Shown here: positions 25,426 through 33,525 of the stretch, in pieces
How positions within the stretch are numbered: position 1 is the stretch's first letter
Layout: every line of letters starts with the position of its first letter
Assembly: GCA_023402175.1 (NCBI GenBank)
Contig: JAEXCN010000497.1
Location: forward strand, 1 to 64,000
Reading direction: 5' to 3'
Length of the DNA: 64,000 nucleotides
From: Pseudomonadota bacterium
GTDB lineage: Bacteria; Myxococcota_A; Polyangia; Polyangiales; Polyangiaceae
Program-made: the position numbers and the translations under genes
Notes under the pieces: generated by a model
Database searches by the model: none
Seen by the model: only the letters and a program-made list of their open reading frames with translations
What the model was told of the DNA's origin: nothing

Positions 25426-27114
25426 TCACGGCTCCGCGAAGAGGCCCACCGTGAAGAACGGATTGTATTGCGCATTGTTCATCAGCAGCGCGTAAACGTC
25501 TCCTGCGGACAGGAGGACGCCGACATCGCCCGCCTTGAAGAGGGGCAGGCCTGCGCCGGCGTCACCTCCGTCGCCCGCATCGGCCCCGGCGACCGAGGCC
25601 GCGAGCCCCGCCTGCGCCGTGACGAGCAGCTTGCCCGGCGTGGATTGCGTGGAATCGATCGTCAGAGCCGCGATCACGGGCGAGCCCGCGGGGTCGATGA
25701 AGCTCGCCGTGTCGTTCGTGAAACGGATCGACGGGTACTCGACGCGCGACGGCGCCGCGAACGAAGGAATCTCAGCGCACCGCCCCGCAGCCGCATGGAA
25801 CAACCCGCCCGAGTACTCGCCTGCAAGCTCGGGATGCGGGATGGTGGCATCGAGGCCATTCGTGGAAGCCGGGGTCGCGCTGACGCCGTTGATGTTCACT
25901 TCGGCGCACACCGAGCCGCTCGTCACGCTGGTGTAACGACCTTCGAGCGCTTGCGGGTCCGCTACCGTCGCGGGCGACAAGATCGAGAGACCAACTTGGT
26001 CGTCGACGACCGAAGCCAGGAGGTTCGCCGGGTCGGAGTGGCAATAGCCCACGCGAATGACGAGCGGGACGATCTGCTTGCCGACCTTCCCGACGACCAT
26101 CACGCCATGGGCCTGGGAAGGGGCGAGGAGCACGAGCGGCGAAATCTGTCCCGTATACGCGTACGGGACACTCCCCGACAGCGGTTTGCTGACGAAAACA
26201 TTGTCTAGCGAGCCATCCGAATTCGAGCGCTGCGTCCACGGCGTGCCCGTCGTGTGGCACGAGTAGTCGCTCCCCTCGGCTTGGCAGGACCCGTCGGCGG
26301 AGAACGTCTCCGTCCAATTGATGGCGTCCGGCTGCCATCCCTGAGGGGTCACCGTCTGATTACCTGAGCCCGTGCCCGTGAGGTGAAGCCCGAGCTCGTT
26401 GTACCGACCCGCGACGTCGGCGAAGCTCGTCACGGTCTCGCGAAACGCAAGGAACTGAAATGACGCGAACGTGCGTTCAGGAATGCTCCCCAACACGACG
26501 TTCGGAATCGGCTGGATCCCAGCGAACGAGATCGTCGCACCCGGAATGGCTCCAGTCACGACGTCTTTCCCGACGAAGATGGTCGGAGGAGCCTTCGGAT
26601 CGATTGTCACCGTGTAGGCGCCGTCTTCCGTCATGCCGTCTTGCAGAACGAAGGCGCATCGATTCTGCTCGCTCGACGGCAGCGTCGTGGGGTGGACGAA
26701 CGTGCCATGAATCGTCTTGCCGCGACGGGTCGTGTTCACCTGGCCGGGGGACGTCGGTATGGAGGACTCCACGAACTCCAATCGATAGGTGATCTTGGCC
26801 GTGTCGAAACCGATCTTGACGTACTCGCCGCTGATCGAGCCCCCCGTGAAGATGGTGCCGTAGTCGAGCGCGGTCGGGCATAGCGGAGGCGGGTTCGCGT
26901 CGGTGACGTCGTGACCCGCATCCGTCGGAGTCGGCGCATCGACGCCCGCGTCATGATCGGGAGCGCTCGCCTCCGGGAGGCAACCACCGTCGGAGCACGC
27001 TTCGTTCTTCGCTGTCGTGGCGTCATCGTTGCCACACGCACCCGTGGATGCGGCCACCGCAAGGACCGCCGCGAGCGTTGCGAGCATCGGCCGGCGCAGA
27101 CTCTTCCTCGGCAT
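25426..27114 (-). CDS. Exported lipoprotein of unknown function
   Basis: The protein has 562 residues. A lipoprotein signal (STGACG, Cys at about 27) is followed by an Asp/Pro/Ala-rich spacer to about residue 75 and a beta-rich body with many Thr/Ser/Gly residues and several paired Cys. A second low-complexity Ala-Gly-Asp stretch occurs near residue 510. The repeated pattern in which a beta domain of about 200 residues appears twice (around 85-290 and 300-540) suggests an internal duplication, but I could not align it by eye with certainty. The stop is 72 nt from that of the convergent kinase-receiver gene. Confidence 0.6.
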   Translation of the reverse strand: MPRKSLRRPMLATLAAVLAVAASTGACGNDDATTAKNEACSDGGCLPEASAPDHDAGVDAPTPTDAGHDVTDANPPPLCPTALDYGTIFTGGSISGEYVKIGFDTAKITYRLEFVESSIPTSPGQVNTTRRGKTIHGTFVHPTTLPSSEQNRCAFVLQDGMTEDGAYTVTIDPKAPPTIFVGKDVVTGAIPGATISFAGIQPIPNVVLGSIPERTFASFQFLAFRETVTSFADVAGRYNELGLHLTGTGSGNQTVTPQGWQPDAINWTETFSADGSCQAEGSDYSCHTTGTPWTQRSNSDGSLDNVFVSKPLSGSVPYAYTGQISPLVLLAPSQAHGVMVVGKVGKQIVPLVIRVGYCHSDPANLLASVVDDQVGLSILSPATVADPQALEGRYTSVTSGSVCAEVNINGVSATPASTNGLDATIPHPELAGEYSGGLFHAAAGRCAEIPSFAAPSRVEYPSIRFTNDTASFIDPAGSPVIAALTIDSTQSTPGKLLVTAQAGLAASVAGADAGDGGDAGAGLPLFKAGDVGVLLSAGDVYALLMNNAQYNPFFTVGLFAEP

Positions 27115-27234
27115 ACGCGATCAATGCATCGCCCGTGCTACGCGATGCAAGCGAGAACACGCGACCTGCGCATTCGATTTAGGCGCGCGTTCGACGCTCA
27201 TCGCCTCCATGTCGTAGCCAATTGTTCGAAGGCA

Positions 27235-27251
27235 CTCGCCGAAGCGGCGAG
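27235..27251 (-). terminator. Short hairpin downstream of the MarR gene
   Basis: Arms 27235-27241 and 27245-27251 pair perfectly (7 bp) around a 3-nt loop, 55 nt past the marR stop. There is no T-run; a 3' end is possible but weakly supported. Confidence 0.3.
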
Positions 27252-27306
27252 GTCGCACGCAAGCTCACGGCGGCTTCACGTGGGCGACCGCCTTCCTTGC
27301 GTCGGG

Positions 27307-27798
27307 TCAACGATCGGAGCGCGCGAGCTCTTCGGCCACGACGGCGAGCACCGTTCGCGCGGCGTCGATCGACTCGGGCGGGATCCGCGAGAGCGCGCGA
27401 CGTACGGCGGCCTCGACGGTGCCGGCCTGGTGCGCGTCGATCTGCTCTCCCGGAGGTAGCAGCACGAACTTCGAGCGGCGCGCGTCCTCGGGATCGCGCT
27501 CGCGATGGACGAATCCTCGCTCGACGAGCCGGCGCAAGACGCCGGTGAGCGTGCTCGGGTGCACATGCACGAGCTCCGCGAGACGACCTGCGGCGATCTC
27601 GGGGTAACGCCCGATGAGACGGATGACGACCCGCTGCATGCCGGTGACGCCGAGCTCGACCTCCATCCGCTTCGATCGTCGCTGCAGGCCGTGATCGACG
27701 GCCCAGAGCAGGCGCATGAAGTCGAGCGCGACGCCGAGCGCGCTCGGCTCACGCGAGCCCTGGCCACGTGCTCGTCCGCTCTTCTCCGTGGGCGTCAT
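27307..27798 (-). CDS. MarR-family transcriptional regulator
   Basis: The protein has 163 residues. The winged helix-turn-helix (about 50-115) is clear: AGRLAELVHVHPSTLTGVLRRL is the recognition region and FVHRERDPEDARRSKFVLL is the wing with the conserved Asp-Arg. The N-terminal 20 residues are charged and disordered. Its ATG overlaps the radical SAM stop by four bases, so both proteins are made from one message. MarR proteins usually repress their own operon and respond to a small molecule or oxidation; here the inducer may be the radical SAM substrate or product (inference). Confidence 0.85.
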   Translation of the reverse strand: MTPTEKSGRARGQGSREPSALGVALDFMRLLWAVDHGLQRRSKRMEVELGVTGMQRVVIRLIGRYPEIAAGRLAELVHVHPSTLTGVLRRLVERGFVHRERDPEDARRSKFVLLPPGEQIDAHQAGTVEAAVRRALSRIPPESIDAARTVLAVVAEELARSDR

Positions 27799-29642
27799 GA
27801 GTCCACCAGGACCGGCAGCCTTACGCGCTTCTCCGGCGGAACGATCACGGTACCGAGCTCGGGAGAGAGCGGGAGCTTCTGGTTCTTCGCATACACCGGA
27901 TGACGCCCGCGCGTGCGGTTCCACTCGGCGACACTGGCCGTTGCCTTCATCTTCTCGATCACCTGCCGCCAGCCGATGCCGGTGTTGTAAGCGCAGAAGC
28001 TGATCTCGCCCATCTGCGTGCCGTACGGGATGATGCACATCTCCGTGCGACGGAAGTCGTAGTTGAAGAGGTCCTGGAACCACATCCCCGCGACGAAGAG
28101 CACGCGCCATTCGAACTCGTGCGCGTCGCTCTCGTGCTCGCCGACCTGCTTTCCTCGTGCCCCCGTCTGGCTGAGGAACTGCTTCAGCAGCGTCGGGAAG
28201 CTGACCGGAGCGGCATCGGCGTCGAAGTTCTTGAGGAGCGCGATCGCGAGCTCGGCGAGCGTGAGGGCACGCCCCTGCGCGGCGTCGGTGATGTCCTGGA
28301 GATCGGAGAGCAGCGACTCGAGATCGAGGAACGCCGTCAGCGGCACGGCCTGCTTCGTCTTCTTGTTGACGAAGAGGATCGTGCCGATGCCGCAGTTCGG
28401 ATGGCAGCCGCACTTCATCGATCCCCAGTCGGCGCGCTCGCCGAGCAGGTGATCGGTCAGGTCGCTGAACGGCCCCATGGCCGAGAGCGGGAACCAGTCG
28501 CGGAGCGGCTCCGTCAGCCCCGTCTGCTTCTTGATGTCGTGAGCGAGGTGGCTCAGCGTGTAGCGCTGCTTGGTGCGGAGCTCGTCGCTGATGTCCTCGT
28601 CGCGGCCAGTGAAGCTCACCGGCTGGAAGCTGACGACGGTGACCTTGTCCGCGTTCGCGATCGCGAAGTCGATGATGCGTCCGACCTCGTGATCGTTGAC
28701 GCCGTTCACGACGGTCACGACGAGGATGACGTCGATCCCTGCAGCATGCAGGTTCTCGATCGCTCGCACCTTCACGTCGAAGAGGTTGCCGACCTTGCGG
28801 TGCGCGTTGACGTCGTTGCCGACGCCGTCGAACTGCAAGTAGGCCATGCGGAGCCCCGCAGCCTTCGCTTGCCGCGCGAAGTCGGGATCCTGCGCGAAGC
28901 GGATGCCGTTCGTCGCGCACTGCACCGCGAAGAAGCCCTTCTCTCGCGCGTAGCGGATCGCACGGAGGAAATGCGGGGAGAGCGTGGGCTCACCGCCGGA
29001 GAACTGGATGCTCATCTGGCGACGCGGCTGGATCGTGAGCGCGTCGTCCAGGATCTTCGCGATGTCTTCCCACTCGAGCTCGTGGACGTAACCGACCTGG
29101 TTCGCGTCCATGAAGCAGGGGTCGCACATCATGTTGCAGCGGTTCGTCAGATCGACGGTGAGGACGCTGCCGCGGCCGTACTTGATGCTCGAGCTGCCGT
29201 GCTCGCGAAGCTTCGTCAGCGGGGCGAGGAAGTCGCGTCCGGGATAGAGCCGCTCGATGCGCCGGAGGAAGTCGGCGTCGATCGCCATGACGTCCTCGAA
29301 TGCGCCGTGCGTGGGACACTCCTTCTTCATCAGGATCGTCCGCTTGCCGTCGCGATCCTCCTCGACGATGCGGGCGCGGATCTCGCCGGGGCGGCCGTCG
29401 ACGAGCGTGCGGAGATCCGTCTTTCCCGAGAGAACGTCCGTACGCACTTCCTTCACGCAACGCGGACACAGCGAGTCGGTCTCGCGCGGGAAGCCCAGCT
29501 GCGGGAACGAGCGCTCGCGCCGCTTCGGAAGGGATCCAGGAGCCCAGGCCGGTCTTGGCGAGGGTCTTTCGATCGCGCGGTTCAGGCGCTGGATGACGGG
29601 CCAGAGCCGACGAGCGGTCCTCGATAGAGCACGCTGGAGCAC
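27795..29642 (-). CDS. COG1964-type radical SAM protein (MJ0619-like)
   Basis: The enzyme is about 615 residues. A CxxC pair (Cys59, Cys62) and KKECPTHG (Cys109) form an N-terminal metal-binding module, followed by the radical SAM cluster CNMMCDPC (Cys169, Cys173, Cys176), the SAM-binding GGEPT motif in QFSGGEPTLS, and a TIM-barrel half. A late Cys group, KCGCHPNCG, could hold an auxiliary cluster. This layout is that of COG1964, whose archaeal member MJ0619 is linked to C-methylation of methanopterin; the bacterial role is unknown. The start is uncertain: GTG 29642 is used, and GTG 29693 would add 17 residues. It is coupled to marR downstream. Confidence 0.8.
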   Translation of the reverse strand: MLQRALSRTARRLWPVIQRLNRAIERPSPRPAWAPGSLPKRRERSFPQLGFPRETDSLCPRCVKEVRTDVLSGKTDLRTLVDGRPGEIRARIVEEDRDGKRTILMKKECPTHGAFEDVMAIDADFLRRIERLYPGRDFLAPLTKLREHGSSSIKYGRGSVLTVDLTNRCNMMCDPCFMDANQVGYVHELEWEDIAKILDDALTIQPRRQMSIQFSGGEPTLSPHFLRAIRYAREKGFFAVQCATNGIRFAQDPDFARQAKAAGLRMAYLQFDGVGNDVNAHRKVGNLFDVKVRAIENLHAAGIDVILVVTVVNGVNDHEVGRIIDFAIANADKVTVVSFQPVSFTGRDEDISDELRTKQRYTLSHLAHDIKKQTGLTEPLRDWFPLSAMGPFSDLTDHLLGERADWGSMKCGCHPNCGIGTILFVNKKTKQAVPLTAFLDLESLLSDLQDITDAAQGRALTLAELAIALLKNFDADAAPVSFPTLLKQFLSQTGARGKQVGEHESDAHEFEWRVLFVAGMWFQDLFNYDFRRTEMCIIPYGTQMGEISFCAYNTGIGWRQVIEKMKATASVAEWNRTRGRHPVYAKNQKLPLSPELGTVIVPPEKRVRLPVLVDS

Positions 29643-29747
29643 TCGTCCGACATTATCGAAACGCTCGACTGTCTGCCAGTGCGCCGGAATCACGGGCGAA
29701 AAGCGCCGGCATGGACGATCGCAGCGCGGTCCTCTACTAGTGGCGGG

Positions 29748-30410
29748 GTGAAGGGCAAACACCTCGCCATCGGCCTCCTCGTCGCGCTCTTCGCCTTCGT
29801 CGGCCTCGTCTTCTGGCTCGGTCTGAGCGGCGGCGATCGTCCCGAGGGGACCGGACGGCGCGGAGCGAACGAACCCACGAGCGCATCTCCAGCGTCTGCT
29901 GGGCATACGTCCGTCGAGCCGGGGAGCACGACGGCTCACGACGGCGGCGCGATCACGCAGACGATCGCGGACCGGCGCGTACGCGACGAGCTACGGCGCC
30001 GGATCCTCGCCGGGTGGGCGCAAGGCGAAGGCGAGACCGCCGCGGCCGCGCGCAGCGGCAAGATCCCCCCGATGCCGATGAGCCCGGATGGTGGGGTCGA
30101 TCCGGACTACATCCGGAGCGTCATTCGCAATGAAATGTTCCCGATGGTGACGAAGTGCTACGAGGACCTGCTCTCGCGAAAGCCCGACGCGGGCGGACGC
30201 ATCGAGATGGCGTTCAAGATCGTCGGTGACGACGAGCTCGGCGGGATCATCGACGAGGCGGAGATCGACGGCGGCGCCGCCGGAGCGTTCGCCGATGAAA
30301 AGATGGAGACCTGCATGCGCGAGTCGCTGCTGAGCCTCTCGTTCCGTCCACCGCCGAACGACGGCTGGGTCACGATCGTCTATCCGATCGAGCTCGCGCC
30401 GGGCGACTGA
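29748..30410 (+). CDS. Membrane-anchored protein with AgmX/PglI-type C-terminal domain
   Basis: The protein has 220 residues. One N-terminal helix (about 6-25) is followed by a Ser/Ala/Thr/Gly-rich spacer and a C-terminal domain (125-220) of the AgmX/PglI type, a TonB-like fold in which YIRSVIRNEMFPMVTKCYED begins the helix and a conserved Cys-x-x-x-Ser (CMRES) precedes the strand SFRPPP. In Myxococcus, AgmX was named from gliding-motility mutants, but most proteins with this domain have no known role. The start is GTG 29748, divergent from the radical SAM gene with about 105 nt between. Confidence 0.7.
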   Translation: MKGKHLAIGLLVALFAFVGLVFWLGLSGGDRPEGTGRRGANEPTSASPASAGHTSVEPGSTTAHDGGAITQTIADRRVRDELRRRILAGWAQGEGETAAAARSGKIPPMPMSPDGGVDPDYIRSVIRNEMFPMVTKCYEDLLSRKPDAGGRIEMAFKIVGDDELGGIIDEAEIDGGAAGAFADEKMETCMRESLLSLSFRPPPNDGWVTIVYPIELAPGD

Positions 30411-30502
30411 CGGCGTCGCGATCGCACGGCGCAGTCGCGAACGCAGCATCCCATCGCATCGCAGGCGCCCGCGTCGGGTGCCAGACTGAGGACCCAGAGC
30501 CG

Positions 30503-30916
30503 ATGAAGAGCCACACGGAGTACTTCACGTTCAACACGAAGAAGAAGCGCGAGCTCGTTCACCTCACGCCGAAGCTCGAGGAGGTCCTCGAGCGCGCGAA
30601 GATCGAGGAAGGGTTCATGCTCGTCAGCGCGATGCACATCACCGCCGGCGTCTTCGTGAACGACAACGAGCCCGGGCTCCACGAGGACATCTGGGAATGG
30701 CTCGAGGGCATCGCGCCCTTCAAGGAAGGCTACAAGCACCATCGCACGGGCGAGGACAACGGGGACGCTCACCTCAAGTCGCTCCTGATCCATCACGAGG
30801 TCATCGTGCCGATCACGAAGGGCCGCCTCGACCTCGGCACGTGGCAGCGTGTCTTCTACGCCGAGTTCGACGGCCAGCGGAGCAAGCGTCTGATCGTCAA
30901 GGTGCTCGGCGAGTGA
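30503..30916 (+). CDS. YjbQ/UPF0047-family protein
   Basis: The protein has 137 residues, the normal length. The family signature is complete: HITAGVFVNDNEPGLHEDI, then YKHHRTGEDNGDAHLKS, the paired HHEVIVPITKGRLDLGTWQ and a C-terminal RLIVKVLGE strand. Members can replace thiamine-phosphate synthase weakly in E. coli, but the physiological function is unsettled. The three His in the ligand cluster are present. It overlaps the next gene by GTGA at 30913-30916 if that gene starts at GTG. Confidence 0.88.
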   Translation: MKSHTEYFTFNTKKKRELVHLTPKLEEVLERAKIEEGFMLVSAMHITAGVFVNDNEPGLHEDIWEWLEGIAPFKEGYKHHRTGEDNGDAHLKSLLIHHEVIVPITKGRLDLGTWQRVFYAEFDGQRSKRLIVKVLGE

Positions 30917-30924
30917 TCGCGCGC

Positions 30925-32337
30925 ATGCGTCTTGCGTCCGGCTCCTTCATGGCGCTCGCGGTCACGCTCGGCGCGGCGGCGAACGTGGGCTGTGGAGCGG
31001 GAGCCGGTTCCGGCCCTGCGCGATCGACGCGCGGCGAGATCGATCCGCAGAAGGCGTTCGAGCTCGGCGAGGACGAGGTGCTCCGCGATCTGGCCGCCAT
31101 CGATCGCCGGCTCGCGCAGCGGGCGCGAGTGACGCCCGCGGAAGAAGACATCCGGCGTGTGACGATGGCGGCGATGCTGCGCGAGGATCCGACGGTCGCG
31201 ATCGTGGACGGCGTCATCGATCCGTTCTCGTTCGACGCGCGAGCACGCGGCCTCGATGCGGCGAAGCAGAAGATCGCGAAGCTGCCGGTGATCGCCGCCG
31301 GGACTCGTACGAGCGAGCGCGATCTCCTCGTTCGGCTCGTCGACGAAGAGCTGGTCCGCCTCGAAGAAGAGCGGGCGCTTCCGCGATCGGCGAGCTCGCT
31401 CGTCCGGGCGCTCGTCGACACGTGGCAGACACCGAACACACCGGAGGAGGCCGCCGACGAGGACCGCTGGCTCGCGCGTCGCCTCAATGAGCTCCGCGAG
31501 GCGATGACCTCGCCAAGCGAGCCCGGGCGGGCGCTCGACGTCGTCCGCGCACGCGAGCTCGATGACGCGCTCGACGCGCTCGAGCATCTCGCGTCGACTC
31601 CGGGCTTCACGAGGGCGACCCAGGAGCTCGTTCGCGTGCGCGATGCGCTCGAGGTCGCCGGGTCGAAGCCCGCCGCGAAGGCCCAGTCGGAGTGGCCGGT
31701 CATCGCCCGCCGCGCGCGTGCGCACCTCGGGACGACCGAGTCTGCCGAAGCGCTCGCGCGGGAGCTCGCGACGACGGAGGCCGATCTCCGCACGCGGGCC
31801 GAAGAGGCGATCGCCGCGGCACACGTCAAACCCGATTCGCTCGGCGCGATGCTCGACAAGCACGTGTTCGTCACGGGGCCGTGCATCGACGCCGTGCCCG
31901 GCTCACGCGTCCGCTCGATGGCCGCGCCGCAGGAGCGCGAGCCCGCGTGTCATCTCCGCCATCTCGTCGCCCGAGCCGAAGACGAAACGTCCCGCGCGAT
32001 CGCGCTCGCGGCGATGCACGATCACGTCGTCGTCGCGGAGTGGGCGCTCGACGTCGCGCGCGGCACCGCGACGATCGCGGAGGCGCAAGCGCAACACCGG
32101 CTGCTCGTCCCGGTGATGCCCGATACGCGTGCGCGTTACGAGCGGTTCGCGCTCGCAAGGCCCGTCGCGGCGCTCGGCGCCGGAGAGGCCGCGCACATCT
32201 TGCTCATGGGTGATCCGAACGCACGCGCGAGCGCATGGAACGCGCTCGGTGACGTCCCGCTCGACATTGCCCGCCGGGAGCTCGACACGCAGGGAGGAGT
32301 CGCGCCCGCCCTCAGGCCGGCGACCGAGCCTCGATGA
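30925..32337 (+). CDS. Alpha-helical exported lipoprotein of unknown function
   Basis: The protein has 470 residues. A signal peptide ending ANVGCG (Cys at about 25) marks a lipoprotein. The remainder is Ala/Arg/Glu-rich and predicted almost entirely helical with no motif I recognise; a CIDAVPGSRV segment and one HLRHLVAR segment contribute the only paired Cys and clustered His. ATG 30925 gives the cleaner signal peptide; GTG 30913 overlaps the yjbQ stop and is possible. The 3' end overlaps the convergent acetyltransferase gene by 26 bp. Confidence 0.65.
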   Translation: MRLASGSFMALAVTLGAAANVGCGAGAGSGPARSTRGEIDPQKAFELGEDEVLRDLAAIDRRLAQRARVTPAEEDIRRVTMAAMLREDPTVAIVDGVIDPFSFDARARGLDAAKQKIAKLPVIAAGTRTSERDLLVRLVDEELVRLEEERALPRSASSLVRALVDTWQTPNTPEEAADEDRWLARRLNELREAMTSPSEPGRALDVVRARELDDALDALEHLASTPGFTRATQELVRVRDALEVAGSKPAAKAQSEWPVIARRARAHLGTTESAEALARELATTEADLRTRAEEAIAAAHVKPDSLGAMLDKHVFVTGPCIDAVPGSRVRSMAAPQEREPACHLRHLVARAEDETSRAIALAAMHDHVVVAEWALDVARGTATIAEAQAQHRLLVPVMPDTRARYERFALARPVAALGAGEAAHILLMGDPNARASAWNALGDVPLDIARRELDTQGGVAPALRPATEPR

Positions 32338-32827
32338 CGTAGGTGACGTGTGCATGCCCGTCGAGCACGTCCTCACGCACGAGCGTGGCGCCGAGCTTCT
32401 CGAGCGCCCGCCGCGACCGCCGGTTGCTCGCGCCGACCTCGAAGAGGGCGCGGTCGGCAAACTGGAAGGCGTGCCGGAGCATGAGCCCCTTCATCTCGCG
32501 ATTGACGTCGCCTCCCCAGCAGCGCCGCACGAGGAAGGTGTACCCGATGGTCACCCGGCGTTCGTCGGACGAGAAATCGTAGTAGCGAGAGCTGCCGATG
32601 ATCTCACCGGAGCTCTTCTCGGCAACGACGAGAGCACCGCCCGATGCGAGACCACCCTCGAAGTAGCGGCGGAACACGTCTCGCTGGTATCGGGTCGCTT
32701 CAGGGTGTTGCTCCCAGATCAGGGGATCGGACGCGCACGCATAGAGGAGCTCGAAGTCATCCTCCCGGAGGGGCCGCAGGAGGAGCGTCTCACCGATCAG
32801 CGTTGGTTGGAGCTCGCACGTCGCCAT
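32312..32827 (-). CDS. GNAT-family N-acetyltransferase (RimJ/RimL-like)
   Basis: The protein has 171 residues with the layout of the RimJ/RimL branch: TLLLRPLREDDFELLY at the N-terminus, the beta strand ERRVTIGYTFLVRRCWGG leading to the acetyl-CoA site, and GASNRRSRRALEKLGA, where the NxxSRRALEKLG segment is the classic helix next to CoA. The substrate is unknown; ribosomal protein or small-molecule amines are typical. The last 26 bp overlap the end of the gene on the other strand. Confidence 0.85.
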   Translation of the reverse strand: MATCELQPTLIGETLLLRPLREDDFELLYACASDPLIWEQHPEATRYQRDVFRRYFEGGLASGGALVVAEKSSGEIIGSSRYYDFSSDERRVTIGYTFLVRRCWGGDVNREMKGLMLRHAFQFADRALFEVGASNRRSRRALEKLGATLVREDVLDGHAHVTYVIEARSPA

Positions 32828-32938
32828 CGCCCGGAAGCGTAGTCGTCCCCGCTGTACAGGACGACATCCGCGACGAGGTCACCGCCGTCGGGCGGGAAGC
32901 ACGCGACGTCGTGGATCCATCGACAAGAGGCAGCGGGC

Positions 32939-32977
32939 AAAAAGATGCGGGCGCCGTGCGCGTTGCACGGCGCCCGC
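32939..32977 (-). terminator. Rho-independent terminator of the Cys-rich lipoprotein gene
   Basis: Arms 32947-32959 and 32965-32977 form a perfect 13-bp stem with a 5-nt loop, and five A on the + strand (32939-32943) give a T-run on the minus transcript. This is the best intrinsic terminator in the window, 48 nt past the stop at 33025. Confidence 0.8.
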
Positions 32978-33024
32978 GCGGGTGGGTCGAGAGATCGTGC
33001 ACGCTCGCCGCGCCGTCTCGGCCA

Positions 33025-33396
33025 CTAGGGCTCGCACGCCTGCTGCGTGCATGCACCTCCGATGGGTGCGCAGATTCCGCAGCTCTCGTTGCAGCAGTAC
33101 TCACCTGCCACGCAGCTGCTCTTTCCGCACGCGGCGATCTTGGGCTCATCGCCACGTGCGCGCGCCATCGCGAGCGGCACCGGCGGGGCGAGGTTCGGCA
33201 TCGTGGCGGGCGTCGCGACCGCAAGCGACTTGTCGATCGGAGCGCTCTCGGGCTTCTTCGGTCCGGGCGTAGGCTCCGCGATGTTGCGGTCGGGCTCGTC
33301 GTCAGGCGCTGGAGTGCGAACCTCGGCGATCGGCTCCGTCGAGCTGCATGCCACGACGGACGAAAGGGCAAGCGTAGTCACGAGCAGCTTCCACAT
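33025..33396 (-). CDS. Small Cys-rich lipoprotein
   Basis: The precursor has 123 residues. The signal ends in SSVVAC (Cys17), a Pro/Glu/Ala-rich spacer follows, and the last 35 residues carry nine Cys in the arrangement C-x4-C-x5-YCCN-x2-CGIC-x5-GGAC. I recall this C-terminal Cys module in many myxobacterial secreted proteins; it has no assigned function. The gene stands alone between two terminators. Confidence 0.7.
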   Translation of the reverse strand: MWKLLVTTLALSSVVACSSTEPIAEVRTPAPDDEPDRNIAEPTPGPKKPESAPIDKSLAVATPATMPNLAPPVPLAMARARGDEPKIAACGKSSCVAGEYCCNESCGICAPIGGACTQQACEP

Positions 33397-33442
33397 AGGG
33401 AGCCTCCCTTCCCTGTCTACGCAGAGATAAGGTTCGACCCCT

Positions 33443-33464
33443 ACGCGTCAACGTGAAGACGCGT
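33443..33464. repeat. Short inverted repeat between lipoprotein and ldh
   Basis: Arms 33443-33449 and 33458-33464 (acgcgtc and its complement) pair around 8 nt. The repeat lies upstream of the 33025-33396 gene and just beyond the ldh terminator; it could be an operator or part of the 3' end of ldh. Confidence 0.35.
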
Positions 33465-33471
33465 CGCGGGA

Positions 33472-33510
33472 TCGAGCGTGCTCGAGCCTATGGTGGCTCC
33501 GCACGCTCGA
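33472..33510 (-). terminator. Hairpin terminator of leucine dehydrogenase gene
   Basis: An outer 9-bp perfect stem (33472-33480 with 33502-33510) encloses an inner 5-bp stem (33484-33488 with 33495-33499), 15 nt past the stop at 33526. No T-run follows. Confidence 0.55.
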
Positions 33511-33525
33511 CCTCTCAACTACGGA

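Noticed and set aside
25349..25430. Inverted ccgtgagcg/cgctcacgg around the convergent stops at 25353 and 25426
   Set aside because: Only 9 bp with a loop of more than 50 nt, inside coding ends; too weak to call a terminator.
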